42,042 bases of DNA from Desulfovibrio inopinatus DSM 10711 (GTDB lineage Bacteria; Desulfobacterota; Desulfovibrionia; Desulfovibrionales; Desulfovibrionaceae): contig NZ_AUBP01000038.1 in the NCBI RefSeq assembly GCF_000429305.1, forward strand, positions 1 to 42,042, in the 5' to 3' direction. Made by a program: the position numbers and the translations under genes. The notes below the pieces were generated by a model that was not told the DNA's origin, made no database searches, and saw only the letters and a list, made by a program, of their open reading frames with translations. Of the stretch, positions 15,826-25,357 are shown piece after piece; within the stretch, counting starts at the first letter, position 1; the number at the start of each line of letters is the position of its first letter.

Positions 15826-18069
15826 TTAACCGCACTTCGTGTACCCACACGCTTTGCAAACATGACAGCCTTCTTCGAACACAAGATCACTGCCACAATC
15901 CGGGCAATGATGTCCGTTCAAGGATTTGGCTTCGTCGGCCGTATGAACGTTTTGGCCTTGCAGGTAGCGGTTTTCCAACACCCAGGATACGGCATCGGGC
16001 AGTGACAGGAGCAAACCTTTTTTCTGGAAGACAGGGTTTTCCCCGCCGATGCCTTTGAGCTGGGCCACGATAGCGGCAACATCGACGCCTGAACGCAAAG
16101 CAAGGGAGACCAGTCGGCCGATGGCTTCGGCTTTGGCGGTGACAGAACGGCCGGATTTCCCAATGGTGGCAAAGACCTCAAAGGGTTTGCCGTCGAGTTC
16201 GTTGACCGTCAAGTAGAGTTCACCAAGTCCTGTGCGCACTTTTTGGGTGAATCCGTACATAACATCGGGCCGTTGTTTGACCACAGTACCGCGCTTATCC
16301 GAGTTCTCTTCCTCGGAAGTGCCGTCACCCGTACAGAGTACTTGCGAGGATTTGCAGCCGTCGCGGTAAACAGTGACCCCTTTGCAGCCGAGTTCAAAAG
16401 CCATGAGGTAAATTTTTCGAATATCGTCCTGCGTAACCGAGTTGGGCAGGTTCACGGTTTTGGAGACCGCATTATCCGTATACTTTTGGAACGCAGCCTG
16501 CATTTTAAGGTGCCAGATCGGATCGAAATCCATGGCTGTAACAAAAACACGGCGCAATTCTTCTGGCAACTCACGGATATGGGCGATCGATCCCTTTCGT
16601 GCGACTTCCTGGGTAATGTATTCGTTGTGCAGCCCGTGTTCCATCAGTGCTTCTTCGAACCAGGGATTGAATTCGACCAGTTTGTCTCCGTCCATGACGT
16701 GCCGTGCAAACGAGAGAGCGAAAAGTGGCTCGATCCCTGAAGAGCATCCAGCGATGATGGAGAGTGTACCGGTGGGCGCGATCGTGGTTGTCGTGGCATT
16801 GCGGTATGGGCCAAGATTACGCTTGCCGAATGTGGATGTTTCGTACGCCGGAAAGGGGCCACGCTCTGTTGCAAGCGTTTTTGATGCGCTTTTGGACTCG
16901 GCCTGCACGAATTCCATGATTTTTTCGGCAAGATTGAGTGCTTCAACGCTGTCATACGAGATGCGGCAGCGGTAGAGTAAGTCGGCGAATCCCATGATGC
17001 CCAGACCGATTTTACGGTTCTTGTGGACGTTTTCCGTAATGAGATCAAGCGGGTAGCGTGATGCGTCGATGACGTTGTCCAGGAAGCGCACGCTCAAGTG
17101 AATGATGCGTTTGAGTTCGTCCCAGTCCACCATGTCTTTGGCTTCAGGATCGAAAACCGTGACAAGGTTGATGGAGCCGAGGTTACACGCTTCGTAAGGC
17201 AGCAATGGTTGTTCGCCACACGGGTTTGTGCTTTCAATTTCGCCTTGATCCGGCGTCGGGTTGTCGCGATTGATGCGATCAAGGAAAATAATACCTGGAT
17301 CACCACTTTCCCATGCTTTTCGTACGAGAAGATCGAAAACTTCGGTCGCGGACATGGCAGCGCGGGTGTTGCCGCTATGCGGTGCGATAAGGTCGTAGGT
17401 ATCACCGGCTTCGACTGCTTGCATAAAAGCTTCGGTCAGGCCCACGGAAATGTTGAAGTTATTCAACTCGCCTTCGTGCTCTTTGCAAGAAATAAAATCA
17501 AGAATGTCCGGGTGGTCGACGCGCAAAATTCCCATGTTGGCACCGCGTCGGGTTCCGCCTTGTTTGACCTGCTCCGTGGCGGTATTGAAAATACGCATAA
17601 AGGAAACCGGTCCCGAAGCGACACCACCTGTTGAACCAACGCGAGAGGATTTGGGACGGAGGCGGGAAAAGGAAAACCCCGTGCCGCCGCCGGATTTGTG
17701 GATGAGCGCGGCATTTTTCACGGCATCGAATATTTCGTTCATGGAGTCGCCGACTGGCAGCACAAAACATGCGGCCAGTTGGCCCAGGTTGGTGCCGGCA
17801 TTCATGAGCGTGGGTGAATTGGGCAGAAACCGGAACGACGTCATGAGATCATAGAACTGGCGGGCAAGTTCATCGGTCGTATACGGAGATTCCGTGTATT
17901 TGGCTTCTTCGGCAGCAATAGCCGAGGCCACACGCCAGAAAAGATCGCGTACGGTTTCTGTGGGCTTACCGTCTGGACCTTTACGCAGATAACGCTTGGA
18001 CAAGACGACGTTGGCATTGGGACTGACGGTTGCCGGCGGAATGTCCGCGGGAATGTCTGGGGATAGCAT
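15826..18069 (-). CDS. nrdJ: Class II (adenosylcobalamin-dependent) ribonucleoside-diphosphate reductase
   Basis: A 747-residue cytoplasmic enzyme reducing ribonucleotides to deoxyribonucleotides with a B12-derived radical, usable with or without oxygen. Active-site residues are visible in family order: Cys101 (LAACFVLP), the NPCGE motif giving Asn282, Cys284 and Glu286, and radical-site Cys295 (EACNLGSINL). The Cys284-Cys295 spacing of 11 equals that of the Thermotoga enzyme. The C-terminus carries CPDC...CHVCKACGYTKCG, the zinc-like/redox tail of long NrdJ proteins. ATG 18069 is chosen because AAGGAG stands 5 bases before it; the frame is open ~49 codons further up. It is monocistronic. No NrdR box or cobalamin riboswitch was recognised upstream. 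Length is normal and no intein is present. Confidence 0.93.
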   Translation of the reverse strand: MLSPDIPADIPPATVSPNANVVLSKRYLRKGPDGKPTETVRDLFWRVASAIAAEEAKYTESPYTTDELARQFYDLMTSFRFLPNSPTLMNAGTNLGQLAACFVLPVGDSMNEIFDAVKNAALIHKSGGGTGFSFSRLRPKSSRVGSTGGVASGPVSFMRIFNTATEQVKQGGTRRGANMGILRVDHPDILDFISCKEHEGELNNFNISVGLTEAFMQAVEAGDTYDLIAPHSGNTRAAMSATEVFDLLVRKAWESGDPGIIFLDRINRDNPTPDQGEIESTNPCGEQPLLPYEACNLGSINLVTVFDPEAKDMVDWDELKRIIHLSVRFLDNVIDASRYPLDLITENVHKNRKIGLGIMGFADLLYRCRISYDSVEALNLAEKIMEFVQAESKSASKTLATERGPFPAYETSTFGKRNLGPYRNATTTTIAPTGTLSIIAGCSSGIEPLFALSFARHVMDGDKLVEFNPWFEEALMEHGLHNEYITQEVARKGSIAHIRELPEELRRVFVTAMDFDPIWHLKMQAAFQKYTDNAVSKTVNLPNSVTQDDIRKIYLMAFELGCKGVTVYRDGCKSSQVLCTGDGTSEEENSDKRGTVVKQRPDVMYGFTQKVRTGLGELYLTVNELDGKPFEVFATIGKSGRSVTAKAEAIGRLVSLALRSGVDVAAIVAQLKGIGGENPVFQKKGLLLSLPDAVSWVLENRYLQGQNVHTADEAKSLNGHHCPDCGSDLVFEEGCHVCKACGYTKCG

Positions 18070-18406
18070 GGCATCTCCTTCGATAAATAACGTTCCGGGA
18101 AAAATTATGTTGTAAAGACATGTGACGGCACGCTCCACACAGGGGAACGTCAAGCCCTCAGCTTTATGCAAACCGATTCCGCCACTGGAAAACGGAATGG
18201 GAAGCAGGCTGACCAAAAGAGTTGGGATTTTTCCCCTTCAATTCCTCACAATGATGGTCACATCGAGCGTGACGCAGGGAAGAGAAGAGCACACAATCGC
18301 ATGAATCATGTTCGTGCGAGGTCATGCCGTCGGACGAAGTTCCGAGCTGTTAGAGGAAAATGGGCTGGGGATCAACTCCCGAAACTCTCGAGGTTGCCAT
18401 GCCAGT

Positions 18407-18456
18407 ACACGGAATCGTTAAGAAAATCCAATTTGATTTAGTTAACGATTCCGTGT
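18407..18456. repeat. Inverted repeat downstream of the secreted hydrolase gene
   Basis: ACACGGAATCGTTAA (18407-18421) and TTAACGATTCCGTGT (18442-18456) are perfect 15-base inverted copies around a 20-base loop that can fold further (AAATC...GATTT). It lies 30 bases past the stop of the gene ending at 18488, but no T-run follows on the minus strand. It may be an unusual terminator, or a protein-binding or processing site. The rest of 18070-18487 (nrdJ leader) shows no gene. Confidence 0.6.
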
Positions 18457-18487
18457 TGTTATATTGGGTAGTGCCTGGGGAGCCGCG

Positions 18488-20464
18488 CTATTGCCCGATT
18501 AGCAGTAAGTGAAAAATTGGAAGAAGTTTTGCGGCATCGAATGATGGTGTCGGCGAAGGTGTTGTTCCATAGGCGGCTTGAATCTTATCGATGAAATAAT
18601 ACGAATCCGTTGGAGGAGACCCCACTCCATCGGTGCTGTCTCCAACGCCCGCACCCAAAAGTACGGCCATAACGCCGGCTTCGGATGTTTCGTCCAGATG
18701 ATTCTTCCACGTGACGATATCACCGGATTGCGTGATTTTGGGGTCGTTCATGGCGTTGGTGGAAAACCAATTGCGTCGGATCGCTGTCTCGGGATTGAAA
18801 CTGTCTCCTAAAAAGAACGTGGCTGCACTGTCTTCGTAATGCTGACTGGTATTGTTCAAATCAGGATAGTGTTCACCCGTCTGGGAATTCGTGGCGGTCG
18901 AACTGTTGATATGGCCGACAGGAATTTGCCAGAGCACCACGGGCACGTTGGCCGTTTCTCCCAGAGTGTGGGCATATTGGAGGTATGCATTCCAGTGATC
19001 GGCATTCCAAAACCATGTGGATTGCTCAGGATCGTCCGGCGACGAAATCCCGGCATCGAGACCGTATTTATCTATGGACAGAAAGTCGGCGCCATGACTG
19101 AGGACACCAGCTTCAATTGCATATTGGGCTGTATTGGCTGCAGCCGCCTTGACGGCCTCAAGTCCGGCTTGCAGACCGAGATCGGTCGGATCAATGCGCC
19201 GGATGACTCCTCGCGCACTAGCATATGTCGGATCGGCCCAGAGATTGAGCTGCCAACCGAAAAGCAAATTGTCTCCGCTATCGGCGATTGTTTTATTGAT
19301 GCGGGTAACCGTGTCGACAATCGTGCCATCAGCCGTGGAAATTTGGCTCGGTGACAGCCCGCTGTTTTGTTGCAAATAGCCGAGAAAGTCCGGTTCAAGG
19401 ACAATGCCGTAAAGCTCGCCTTGCATGACCGATGCGGCATCGGTCAGAAAATCGGCAAGGTTTTGATAATATGCGGTCATGTACTCGCTATCTTGAACGT
19501 GTTCCAGGTCGGTCCAATAGGATTCCCCGCCGTCCGGGATATTATAGAATACAAAAAATGGAACGATACCGAGCGCCATGCTTTCCTTGCAAAACGAAAT
19601 GACTCGGTCCGGATCCCAAGACTGCCAACCGTTGATGGGGCCACCATTAATGTAGATATACCGTACGTCGATGCGCCGACCCTGGTCGAATTCCTGCCAA
19701 AACTGGAGATCGGCGGTAGAGTCTTCGGAAACTGAACCGAGCGCAAGCGGAGAGGGCAAGCCGGGTAATGTGCCGTCTGTGGCATCGACGCGCAAGCCCA
19801 TGAATTGGCTCGCAATGGATTCATCGGTAAATTGGATTTTGAGTCCGGTGCGACCGGAAGCGCGTCCGGTGACCGTCAACGTCTCATTATCAATGGCCAG
19901 ATCGACAATATTCGGGTTGGAGGCGAGGACTGACGCCAGTTGTGTATCAAACGTGAATGCAACGGTTTCGTTTTGTCGAACATGAATTTGCAATGGAAGT
20001 CCGGTGCTCACGGACAACGTGGTCGAATCTCGATCGACCGGTATGCGGGCATCGGGCGTAAAGACAGAACCGGTTGTTCCACCCCCGCTGACGTTCTTGG
20101 CCACATTGAGTGTCACGGCATCGCTTTTCGTACATCCCGCTGCATTGCACAGACTCACCTGGTATATATACGTTCCAATGGTCCTGTCGGGGAGAGTGAC
20201 TGTTCCGGTCTGAGCTTGCGGTGAATTCGCTGTAATATTCGCTTGATGGACGGCTTCGCCGTTCTCTGTCAACGACCAGAATGTTCCATTTTCTCCCCAC
20301 CACATGTTCCACGTTATTTCAATATCACCTTCGGCAACTTCCTCGGGTAACCAGGCAATGACCGGTACCCCTGGGACGCTTTGTGCCATGGCTGGCAATG
20401 TAAAACATAACAGGATGAGATTGCACAGGGCGATAGGGAGTAGTGTTGCTTGGCGTATGATCAT
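18488..20464 (-). CDS. Secreted multidomain protein, putative TIM-barrel glycoside hydrolase
   Basis: A 658-residue exported protein. Residues 1-27 are a signal peptide (cleavage after AMA). Residues 28-122 resemble the immunoglobulin-like N-terminal domain of bacterial chitinase A (WNMWWGENG...TIGTYIYQVSLCNAAGC). Residues about 150-227 form a second Ig-like domain. Residues about 240-640 look like an alpha/beta barrel with acidic residues at strand ends: YGIVLEPDF and FLSIDKYGLD. The last residues, KLLPIFHLLLIGQ, are an odd hydrophobic tail. AGGAGG precedes ATG 20464, and a sigma-54-type promoter core identical to that of the lyase-like gene lies at 20496. Enzyme class is inferred from the fold; chitin or another amino-sugar polymer is a possible substrate. 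Confidence 0.6.
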   Translation of the reverse strand: MIIRQATLLPIALCNLILLCFTLPAMAQSVPGVPVIAWLPEEVAEGDIEITWNMWWGENGTFWSLTENGEAVHQANITANSPQAQTGTVTLPDRTIGTYIYQVSLCNAAGCTKSDAVTLNVAKNVSGGGTTGSVFTPDARIPVDRDSTTLSVSTGLPLQIHVRQNETVAFTFDTQLASVLASNPNIVDLAIDNETLTVTGRASGRTGLKIQFTDESIASQFMGLRVDATDGTLPGLPSPLALGSVSEDSTADLQFWQEFDQGRRIDVRYIYINGGPINGWQSWDPDRVISFCKESMALGIVPFFVFYNIPDGGESYWTDLEHVQDSEYMTAYYQNLADFLTDAASVMQGELYGIVLEPDFLGYLQQNSGLSPSQISTADGTIVDTVTRINKTIADSGDNLLFGWQLNLWADPTYASARGVIRRIDPTDLGLQAGLEAVKAAAANTAQYAIEAGVLSHGADFLSIDKYGLDAGISSPDDPEQSTWFWNADHWNAYLQYAHTLGETANVPVVLWQIPVGHINSSTATNSQTGEHYPDLNNTSQHYEDSAATFFLGDSFNPETAIRRNWFSTNAMNDPKITQSGDIVTWKNHLDETSEAGVMAVLLGAGVGDSTDGVGSPPTDSYYFIDKIQAAYGTTPSPTPSFDAAKLLPIFHLLLIGQ

Positions 20465-20495
20465 GATGTTCCTCCTCTGGTACGCGGAAGAGGAA

Positions 20496-20512
20496 AAGCA
20501 GGAAGTGTGCCG
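20496..20512 (-). promoter_or_regulatory. Candidate sigma-54 promoter of the secreted hydrolase gene
   Basis: The minus strand reads CGGCACACTTCCTGCTT: GG and GC are 10 bases apart, with two mismatches to TGGCACR-N4-TTGCW. Exactly the same 17 bases lie in front of the lyase-like gene at 23024. Predicted start is about 23 bases before the ATG. Confidence 0.7.
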
Positions 20513-20646
20513 CACGAGTGAGGGCGTCGTCTTATGCGCATTGTCCATCACGATCGATTTATATGAGCATCTTCTCCATGGATATTCGTTGAAAGAATAC
20601 AATCATGGTCCTATCGCCCTGTTTCGTATCACAACTTGCTGTACAA

Positions 20647-22878
20647 TTATTCGCTGAGCAAAAAGAGCCAAATGGGTGTCAACGCCAAGCTGTTTTTCCG
20701 TTTCAATTGGACAACCATGGGACCGGTCGTCATGTCCGTAGAAAAGAGCGCCGTATTGTCATTGGTGAGAACTTCGATGGTCTCTGGAGATTCCACCCCA
20801 TTGAGTGAAACTACATAGGTGCCCGGGGAAAGATCGCAAACAAGATGATGGAGGCCTGCTTGAGGTGAGCCAATGGTATAGGTTGCCATATCGCGGAGCG
20901 TTTCTTCTGCTGAGAAGAGGAGGCACCAGTCACCAAGCTTCGCGCCCGTTTGACCGCTCGACGTGAGATGTTCCAACCCCTCGAATTGTGTTGTTCCGGT
21001 CGGCCCCATTTGCATGACCGACAACATATTCACACGGTCACTTTCCGGCGGTTGAATGGCATAATGCCAGAGGCGTTCCGACTCATTGATCTCATAGTCT
21101 TCAAACATACTTTGCCATGCCGTTTTTTCGTTGACGAGCGTGAAGGTGCAATTTTCCGGTTCCAAGGTTTGGTGCAACAACACGTGTTTTCCATTCGTGC
21201 TGGATTGGGTGATCGTGCGTCCGTTGAGTGTTGGTTGAGTTTGCGCATGAAGGCGATAGATGCTCCAGCCTGCATCGGTGGTGCGCAGTCGATCAAAGAC
21301 GACAGCGACATCGCCGGACCAGAAGAAATGGCGTCGATATGTTGTAACCCTGTTGATGGCTTGCCATTGGTTTGGGTCTTCGTCCCACTGTTCGTCGCCT
21401 TGCATCATGGAGTAGACATATGGGGTGTTGAGTCCAGTCGATGCATCGGAGCTGCTACTGCGATATCGTGCAATGGAGGCCGCACTGGCTGAGCCGGTCA
21501 TGAGAGGTGAACCATTGGGAAGGCTGTTTTCGATTGCGAAATTATTGAATGCCGGGCCATTGTCGACACCGCCGTAGAGACGACGATCTTTGGTGAGGTA
21601 ATCGTCTTCTCTGAATAGGACGAAATTTCCGATATCGGATGTTTGGTGGTCTGCAGGGATGGTTCCTTGTCCCGAGAACAAGCCCCAGCGGGCCGTTGTT
21701 CCCCAATTATCTCGGAAGAACACAAAATCATCACCATCGCAGAATCGAATGAAGGGCAGGTTGGCTGTGTACGGGTTCAGGGCCTGTACATCGGGCTCCA
21801 CATAGAAGAATTCCCGAAACTCGTCATTGTGCAGGCTGTCTATAATATTGGCAAAGCCCCGGCCGTAGGCATCCCATATCACCTCGCCTTCGATACCGGC
21901 TTCATAACTTGCCATACTGAGCAGTTTGTACACATAGGATAACTCCGCAAATCCCCATGGATCTTGCCAATCGCCGGTATGGTACAGCATGCTACGAGGT
22001 GGCGTGGTCACATCCAGCATGGTTCGTATGACATTAGGCCAAAATCCCTTGAGATTTGGTTCGTGTGTGGACGGATCATAGCCACAGGCCGTCCGCAGGC
22101 TGAGGTAGTAGTTGCCCAGGCCGGCGCTGTCTGTTCCCATGAAATACATAAAACCGGTATGCCAATGTCCTCCATGCGCTTTCTTGATCCAATCGCGGAT
22201 AGGCTGCGCCAGGGTATACTGTTCTTGTCCTGAACTGGGGGCGGCACCTTGACCATGTTTCCAAAGCCACCATGCTCTGTCGAGCATGTCCCTGGCTTCG
22301 CTGGAGTCACCATACAGGGCGCAACCGAACATGAGATGATGCGCGCCAGAAACAAGAATGGCGTCGGTATCCTGGGCATTTCCACCGGTGCCCGAGTCAT
22401 TATAGTTCGTCCAGATATCCCGGCTCAGTCGTTCCATCTTCGCGATATACGCGTTGCGTCTGGCCAGGGTCATGGACGGATGATTATACAGCCAGTCATA
22501 GCCGAGTGCGAGAAAACCATAATCGACATGCCCGACATCACCGCCTTGTGAAATATCGTCAGAAACACGATCCATAAACACAAAGGCGCGTGTGGCATAT
22601 TGTTCGTTGAGGGTAAGAAGGTAGATCAGTGCCAACGGAGCAATGCCAGTTTCAACTCCTTGCCAGGGATCTTCCGTCAGTAAGGAGTTGCAATAGCTTT
22701 GAAAACGTGTCCATTCCGGGGAACCAGCCTGCATGGCCGTGTTGAGCGCGGCGAGACGGCTCGACGTGAGCCACAAACGAGGTCGGGAGCCATCAGGAAT
22801 ATACACGTCGGGAAACTCCGCCAAAGCAGGTGAAACCAAAGAGACAATCAACAGGATCATGCCGAGAAAAATTTTCAT
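20647..22878 (-). CDS. Secreted heparinase II/III-like polysaccharide lyase
   Basis: A 743-residue exported protein. Residues 1-20 form a signal peptide (SPALA, cleaved before EFPD). Residues about 30-340 are helical repeats of an alpha/alpha toroid, including GYDWLYNHPSMT and the SGAHHLMFGCALYGD and GGHWHTGFMYF segments with candidate catalytic His/Tyr. Residues about 360-700 are beta-rich, as in the C-terminal sandwich of heparinase II/III and alginate-lyase relatives (RDNWGTTARWGLFSGQG, DHQTSDIGNFVLFREDDYL). The C-terminus LALTPIWLFLLSE is a short hydrophobic tail similar to that of the neighbouring hydrolase. It probably cleaves an acidic polysaccharide outside the inner membrane; substrate unknown. 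The ribosome site before ATG 22878 is GAGGTAATGTC. Confidence 0.7.
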   Translation of the reverse strand: MKIFLGMILLIVSLVSPALAEFPDVYIPDGSRPRLWLTSSRLAALNTAMQAGSPEWTRFQSYCNSLLTEDPWQGVETGIAPLALIYLLTLNEQYATRAFVFMDRVSDDISQGGDVGHVDYGFLALGYDWLYNHPSMTLARRNAYIAKMERLSRDIWTNYNDSGTGGNAQDTDAILVSGAHHLMFGCALYGDSSEARDMLDRAWWLWKHGQGAAPSSGQEQYTLAQPIRDWIKKAHGGHWHTGFMYFMGTDSAGLGNYYLSLRTACGYDPSTHEPNLKGFWPNVIRTMLDVTTPPRSMLYHTGDWQDPWGFAELSYVYKLLSMASYEAGIEGEVIWDAYGRGFANIIDSLHNDEFREFFYVEPDVQALNPYTANLPFIRFCDGDDFVFFRDNWGTTARWGLFSGQGTIPADHQTSDIGNFVLFREDDYLTKDRRLYGGVDNGPAFNNFAIENSLPNGSPLMTGSASAASIARYRSSSSDASTGLNTPYVYSMMQGDEQWDEDPNQWQAINRVTTYRRHFFWSGDVAVVFDRLRTTDAGWSIYRLHAQTQPTLNGRTITQSSTNGKHVLLHQTLEPENCTFTLVNEKTAWQSMFEDYEINESERLWHYAIQPPESDRVNMLSVMQMGPTGTTQFEGLEHLTSSGQTGAKLGDWCLLFSAEETLRDMATYTIGSPQAGLHHLVCDLSPGTYVVSLNGVESPETIEVLTNDNTALFSTDMTTGPMVVQLKRKNSLALTPIWLFLLSE

Positions 22879-23023
22879 GACATTACCTCTGGTTTATCGG
22901 ACGGTTAGTGGACTGTTTGTACTCATATTTCGCGCTGTGAATTCTGGAGGAAGGATCGAGTGGCCTCAGCGCATATGTTTGAAAACGGAAGCGCATTCTT
23001 TGAAGGCGAATGTATGATGGAAT

Positions 23024-23040
23024 AAGCAGGAAGTGTGCCG
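23024..23040 (-). promoter_or_regulatory. Candidate sigma-54 promoter of the lyase-like gene
   Basis: The same 17-base core CGGCACACTTCCTGCTT as at 20496, here about 146 bases before the ATG, giving a leader of roughly 135 bases. Apart from this and the terminator at 23230, the stretch 22879-23315 shows no gene. Confidence 0.7.
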
Positions 23041-23229
23041 TTGGGGAGATGTGGTTTGGAGGTTGGTTTGTTGATTTTGCAATGCGTATAATGCTGTTTA
23101 TGTCACATTGAGAAAAAAAGGGCGATTAAGGGGAGGCTCAGGATTGTTTCATTAGGATGAAGTTGTTCGGTCGAAATGGTTTGAGAATTTTCAACAGAAA
23201 AAATGACACATTGTCTTGTCGACGAATAA

Positions 23230-23273
23230 CAAAAAAGCGTTGACGGATTCAGCTTTCCGCCAACGCTTTTTTT
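23230..23273. terminator. Bidirectional-type terminator
   Basis: AAAAAAGCGTTG-A-CGG (about 23231-23245) pairs with CCG-C-CAACGCTTTTTTT (23257-23273). Runs of A and T flank both sides, so it can work in both directions; it lies 43 bases past the stop of the gene at 23316. Confidence 0.85.
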
Positions 23274-23315
23274 CGATTTGTTGCTTTTCGCTTCTATTAA
23301 ATTTTGTTGCTGCTT

Positions 23316-23822
23316 CTACGTCTTGGCAGTCTCTTGCGTCTCACCCCCAAATAAATCCTTCCTTACAACGTCACTTAACGCCTTTGTCCACACGATTTTG
23401 GCTTTCGGCAGGCGTTTCGCGAGGAGAATTTTGGGCAGATTGACATGCATGTGACAGCGATATTGATCGCTTTGCACGAGTGTGCCGACGTTGACCATGG
23501 GAGGGGCAATGCGCAGTTTGTGTTCCATGGTCTCTTTCATTGTTGTACGCAATTCGTCTTCCCATTGACTCATGGGCTGAAATTCTTGTTCGGCCTTGCG
23601 GGGGTCTTGCCACGCCGTGATGACACTCACCGGATGGTCTGGTCCCACTTCAACCAGCGTGACATAATTCACTTTACCTTTTTGCGAGGGGTGGATTCCC
23701 TGAATGCCTTCGGCCCAATGGGCAACAGCCTCTTCAGCCCATTCCCAGGAAAACACCGGGATGAGGCACGTATTTTTTCCCAGCCAAGGTTTAGCATCCT
23801 TGTGCAGTTTGATGGCGAGCAT
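23316..23822 (-). CDS. Protein of unknown function, glycosyltransferase neighbour
   Basis: I do not recognise this 168-residue protein. It has no signal peptide or membrane helix. The composition is mixed and the sequence reads like a compact alpha/beta protein: VNYVTLVEVGPDHPVSVITAW (about 52-72, two strands), a charged helix region (74-103) and a C-terminal basic helix (KILLAKRLPKAKIVWTKALS). Two Cys and several Trp are present without an evident metal motif. AAGGAG stands 9 bases before ATG 23822. It begins 60 bases after the glycosyltransferase stop on the same strand, so the two probably form an operon ending at the terminator at 23230. Confidence 0.55.
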   Translation of the reverse strand: MLAIKLHKDAKPWLGKNTCLIPVFSWEWAEEAVAHWAEGIQGIHPSQKGKVNYVTLVEVGPDHPVSVITAWQDPRKAEQEFQPMSQWEDELRTTMKETMEHKLRIAPPMVNVGTLVQSDQYRCHMHVNLPKILLAKRLPKAKIVWTKALSDVVRKDLFGGETQETAKT

Positions 23823-23882
23823 CAGTCGCGTCTCCTTAAATTCTATCGGCCTTACCCGGGGAAACGAGCGCGAGGTCGAGTC

Positions 23883-25088
23883 TTAACGTTCTTTGGGGAG
23901 AGGAATATCTTTCCATGTCAGGACATCAAGTCCGTGCTTGAGGGCCGATATCACATCAAAGGCTGCCAGGACAAATCCGGCAATGCCCATAGCCCACCAG
24001 CATGTCATGGGGACATGAAGGAGTTGTTCAACACGCAAGCGGAGGCAGTATTGCAGCCCGATACCGGCCGTAGCAAGACCAAGTTGCAATGTGCCGATGT
24101 CATACATACCGTTGATAAGTTCGGATATTCCGAAGATGACGCCGAGCCAGGGAAGGCAAAATGTCATGACGAGAATCACGGCAGAAACAAGGGCGAATGC
24201 CGTATTGTGACCGAATGCGCAAACAAAGTTGCGGGCGTAGCTTTCTCCCATCTCGGTGAATCCTGATGGCATGGAGTGTTTGGCCATCTCCGGTCCAAGG
24301 CCGATGACAACAGAAAATCCGGCCTTTTTCACTTTGCGAGCAAGTTCCATATCCTCTTGGGCAACGGTTCCTACACCGGCATATCCACCGGAGGTCCAAT
24401 ACGCATCTCGGGTGAAAAGCATGAACCCGCCACCGGCAAACGCCGCAGCACTTTTGGGATTATGTGTTGCCGCAAGCCATGGACTGGCGAGGTGAGCAAT
24501 GGTAATCGCTGGCTCAACGATTTTCGCAGCAACGTTGGTCATGTCGTTTTCCGGAAAAAAGCTCAGGAGGCCGGCGTCTTGGTGAACTAATGCAACCAAG
24601 GCGCTTTCCAGGCTGCCTGGTTGGAGTTGCATGCCGGCGTCAAGAAAAAGGATGTAGTCACCGCGGGCTTGTCTGACAGCTTGGAAACAGGCCCAACTTT
24701 TGCCAATCCAGATTTCTCCGGATGGACATGGCTGTCCATACATGACGCGTAAACGCGGATCATGCTTGGCACGGGCAATTTCAGCGAGTTCGAGATATGT
24801 GCCGTCTGTCGATTCGTCGTCGATGACAATGCATTCGAAATATTCAGGATCAAGGAAGGTGGACTCAAGTACGGTCTCAATACAACGGGCAACGTTTCCT
24901 TCAACGTTATGAGCGCCGATAATGACAGATACTGTTTTACCCTGAAGAAGGCGAAAGAGAGGCTCGCGACCATAAATGGCTTCGTCGTAAGGAATAAGGT
25001 GAGGTAAAACCCGTACAGAGCGTTCCATACGGATAGCGTAGAACACGAGCAGCAAGATTGAAAAAACAAGCAGCCCCCCGAAAATCAT
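23883..25088 (-). CDS. Membrane-bound family 2 glycosyltransferase
   Basis: A 401-residue inverting glycosyltransferase of the GT-A fold. One transmembrane helix at about 2-20 precedes the catalytic domain: VSVIIGAHNVEGNVARCI (about 53-70), the IDDESTDGT nucleotide-sugar loop, FLDAGMQLQPG with the metal-binding acidic site, and QEDMELARKVKKAG, whose ED is the likely catalytic base. About 90-100 C-terminal residues hold three to four further transmembrane helices. This layout resembles carotenoid or lipid glycosyltransferases and polysaccharide synthases. ATG 25088 is chosen because GGGGGGAG is just upstream and the protein then starts with its first membrane helix. Acceptor unknown; the neighbouring polysaccharide-active genes hint at exopolysaccharide or glycolipid. 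Confidence 0.8.
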   Translation of the reverse strand: MIFGGLLVFSILLLVFYAIRMERSVRVLPHLIPYDEAIYGREPLFRLLQGKTVSVIIGAHNVEGNVARCIETVLESTFLDPEYFECIVIDDESTDGTYLELAEIARAKHDPRLRVMYGQPCPSGEIWIGKSWACFQAVRQARGDYILFLDAGMQLQPGSLESALVALVHQDAGLLSFFPENDMTNVAAKIVEPAITIAHLASPWLAATHNPKSAAAFAGGGFMLFTRDAYWTSGGYAGVGTVAQEDMELARKVKKAGFSVVIGLGPEMAKHSMPSGFTEMGESYARNFVCAFGHNTAFALVSAVILVMTFCLPWLGVIFGISELINGMYDIGTLQLGLATAGIGLQYCLRLRVEQLLHVPMTCWWAMGIAGFVLAAFDVISALKHGLDVLTWKDIPLPKER

Positions 25089-25357
25089 CGCTCCCCCCTG
25101 TTGCCACAGTACCGTTCGAAGGAGGGGGGCACCCGCACCTCGCTCCTCAATTCTGTACCTTGGCTTTCGACCGTTATCGCGGCACAAAACATCATGTGCG
25201 TTGTGAGAGAGCTAGCACAAGTTCGCACGATTTTCCACGATTCATATCTCAAGCTTGCGCTTTGCCGTGAATTTGGCGAAACTTCCGCGTGGAGTTTTGC
25301 GGTTCCCAAAATCTGATTTTACATTTAAACCGCCCCCCAATGGAGTTATGGTGCGCC

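Noticed and set aside
18070-18487. Cobalamin riboswitch or NrdR boxes upstream of nrdJ
   Set aside because: I looked for a B12-box and for paired NrdR sites and saw neither; a covariance-model search would be decisive.
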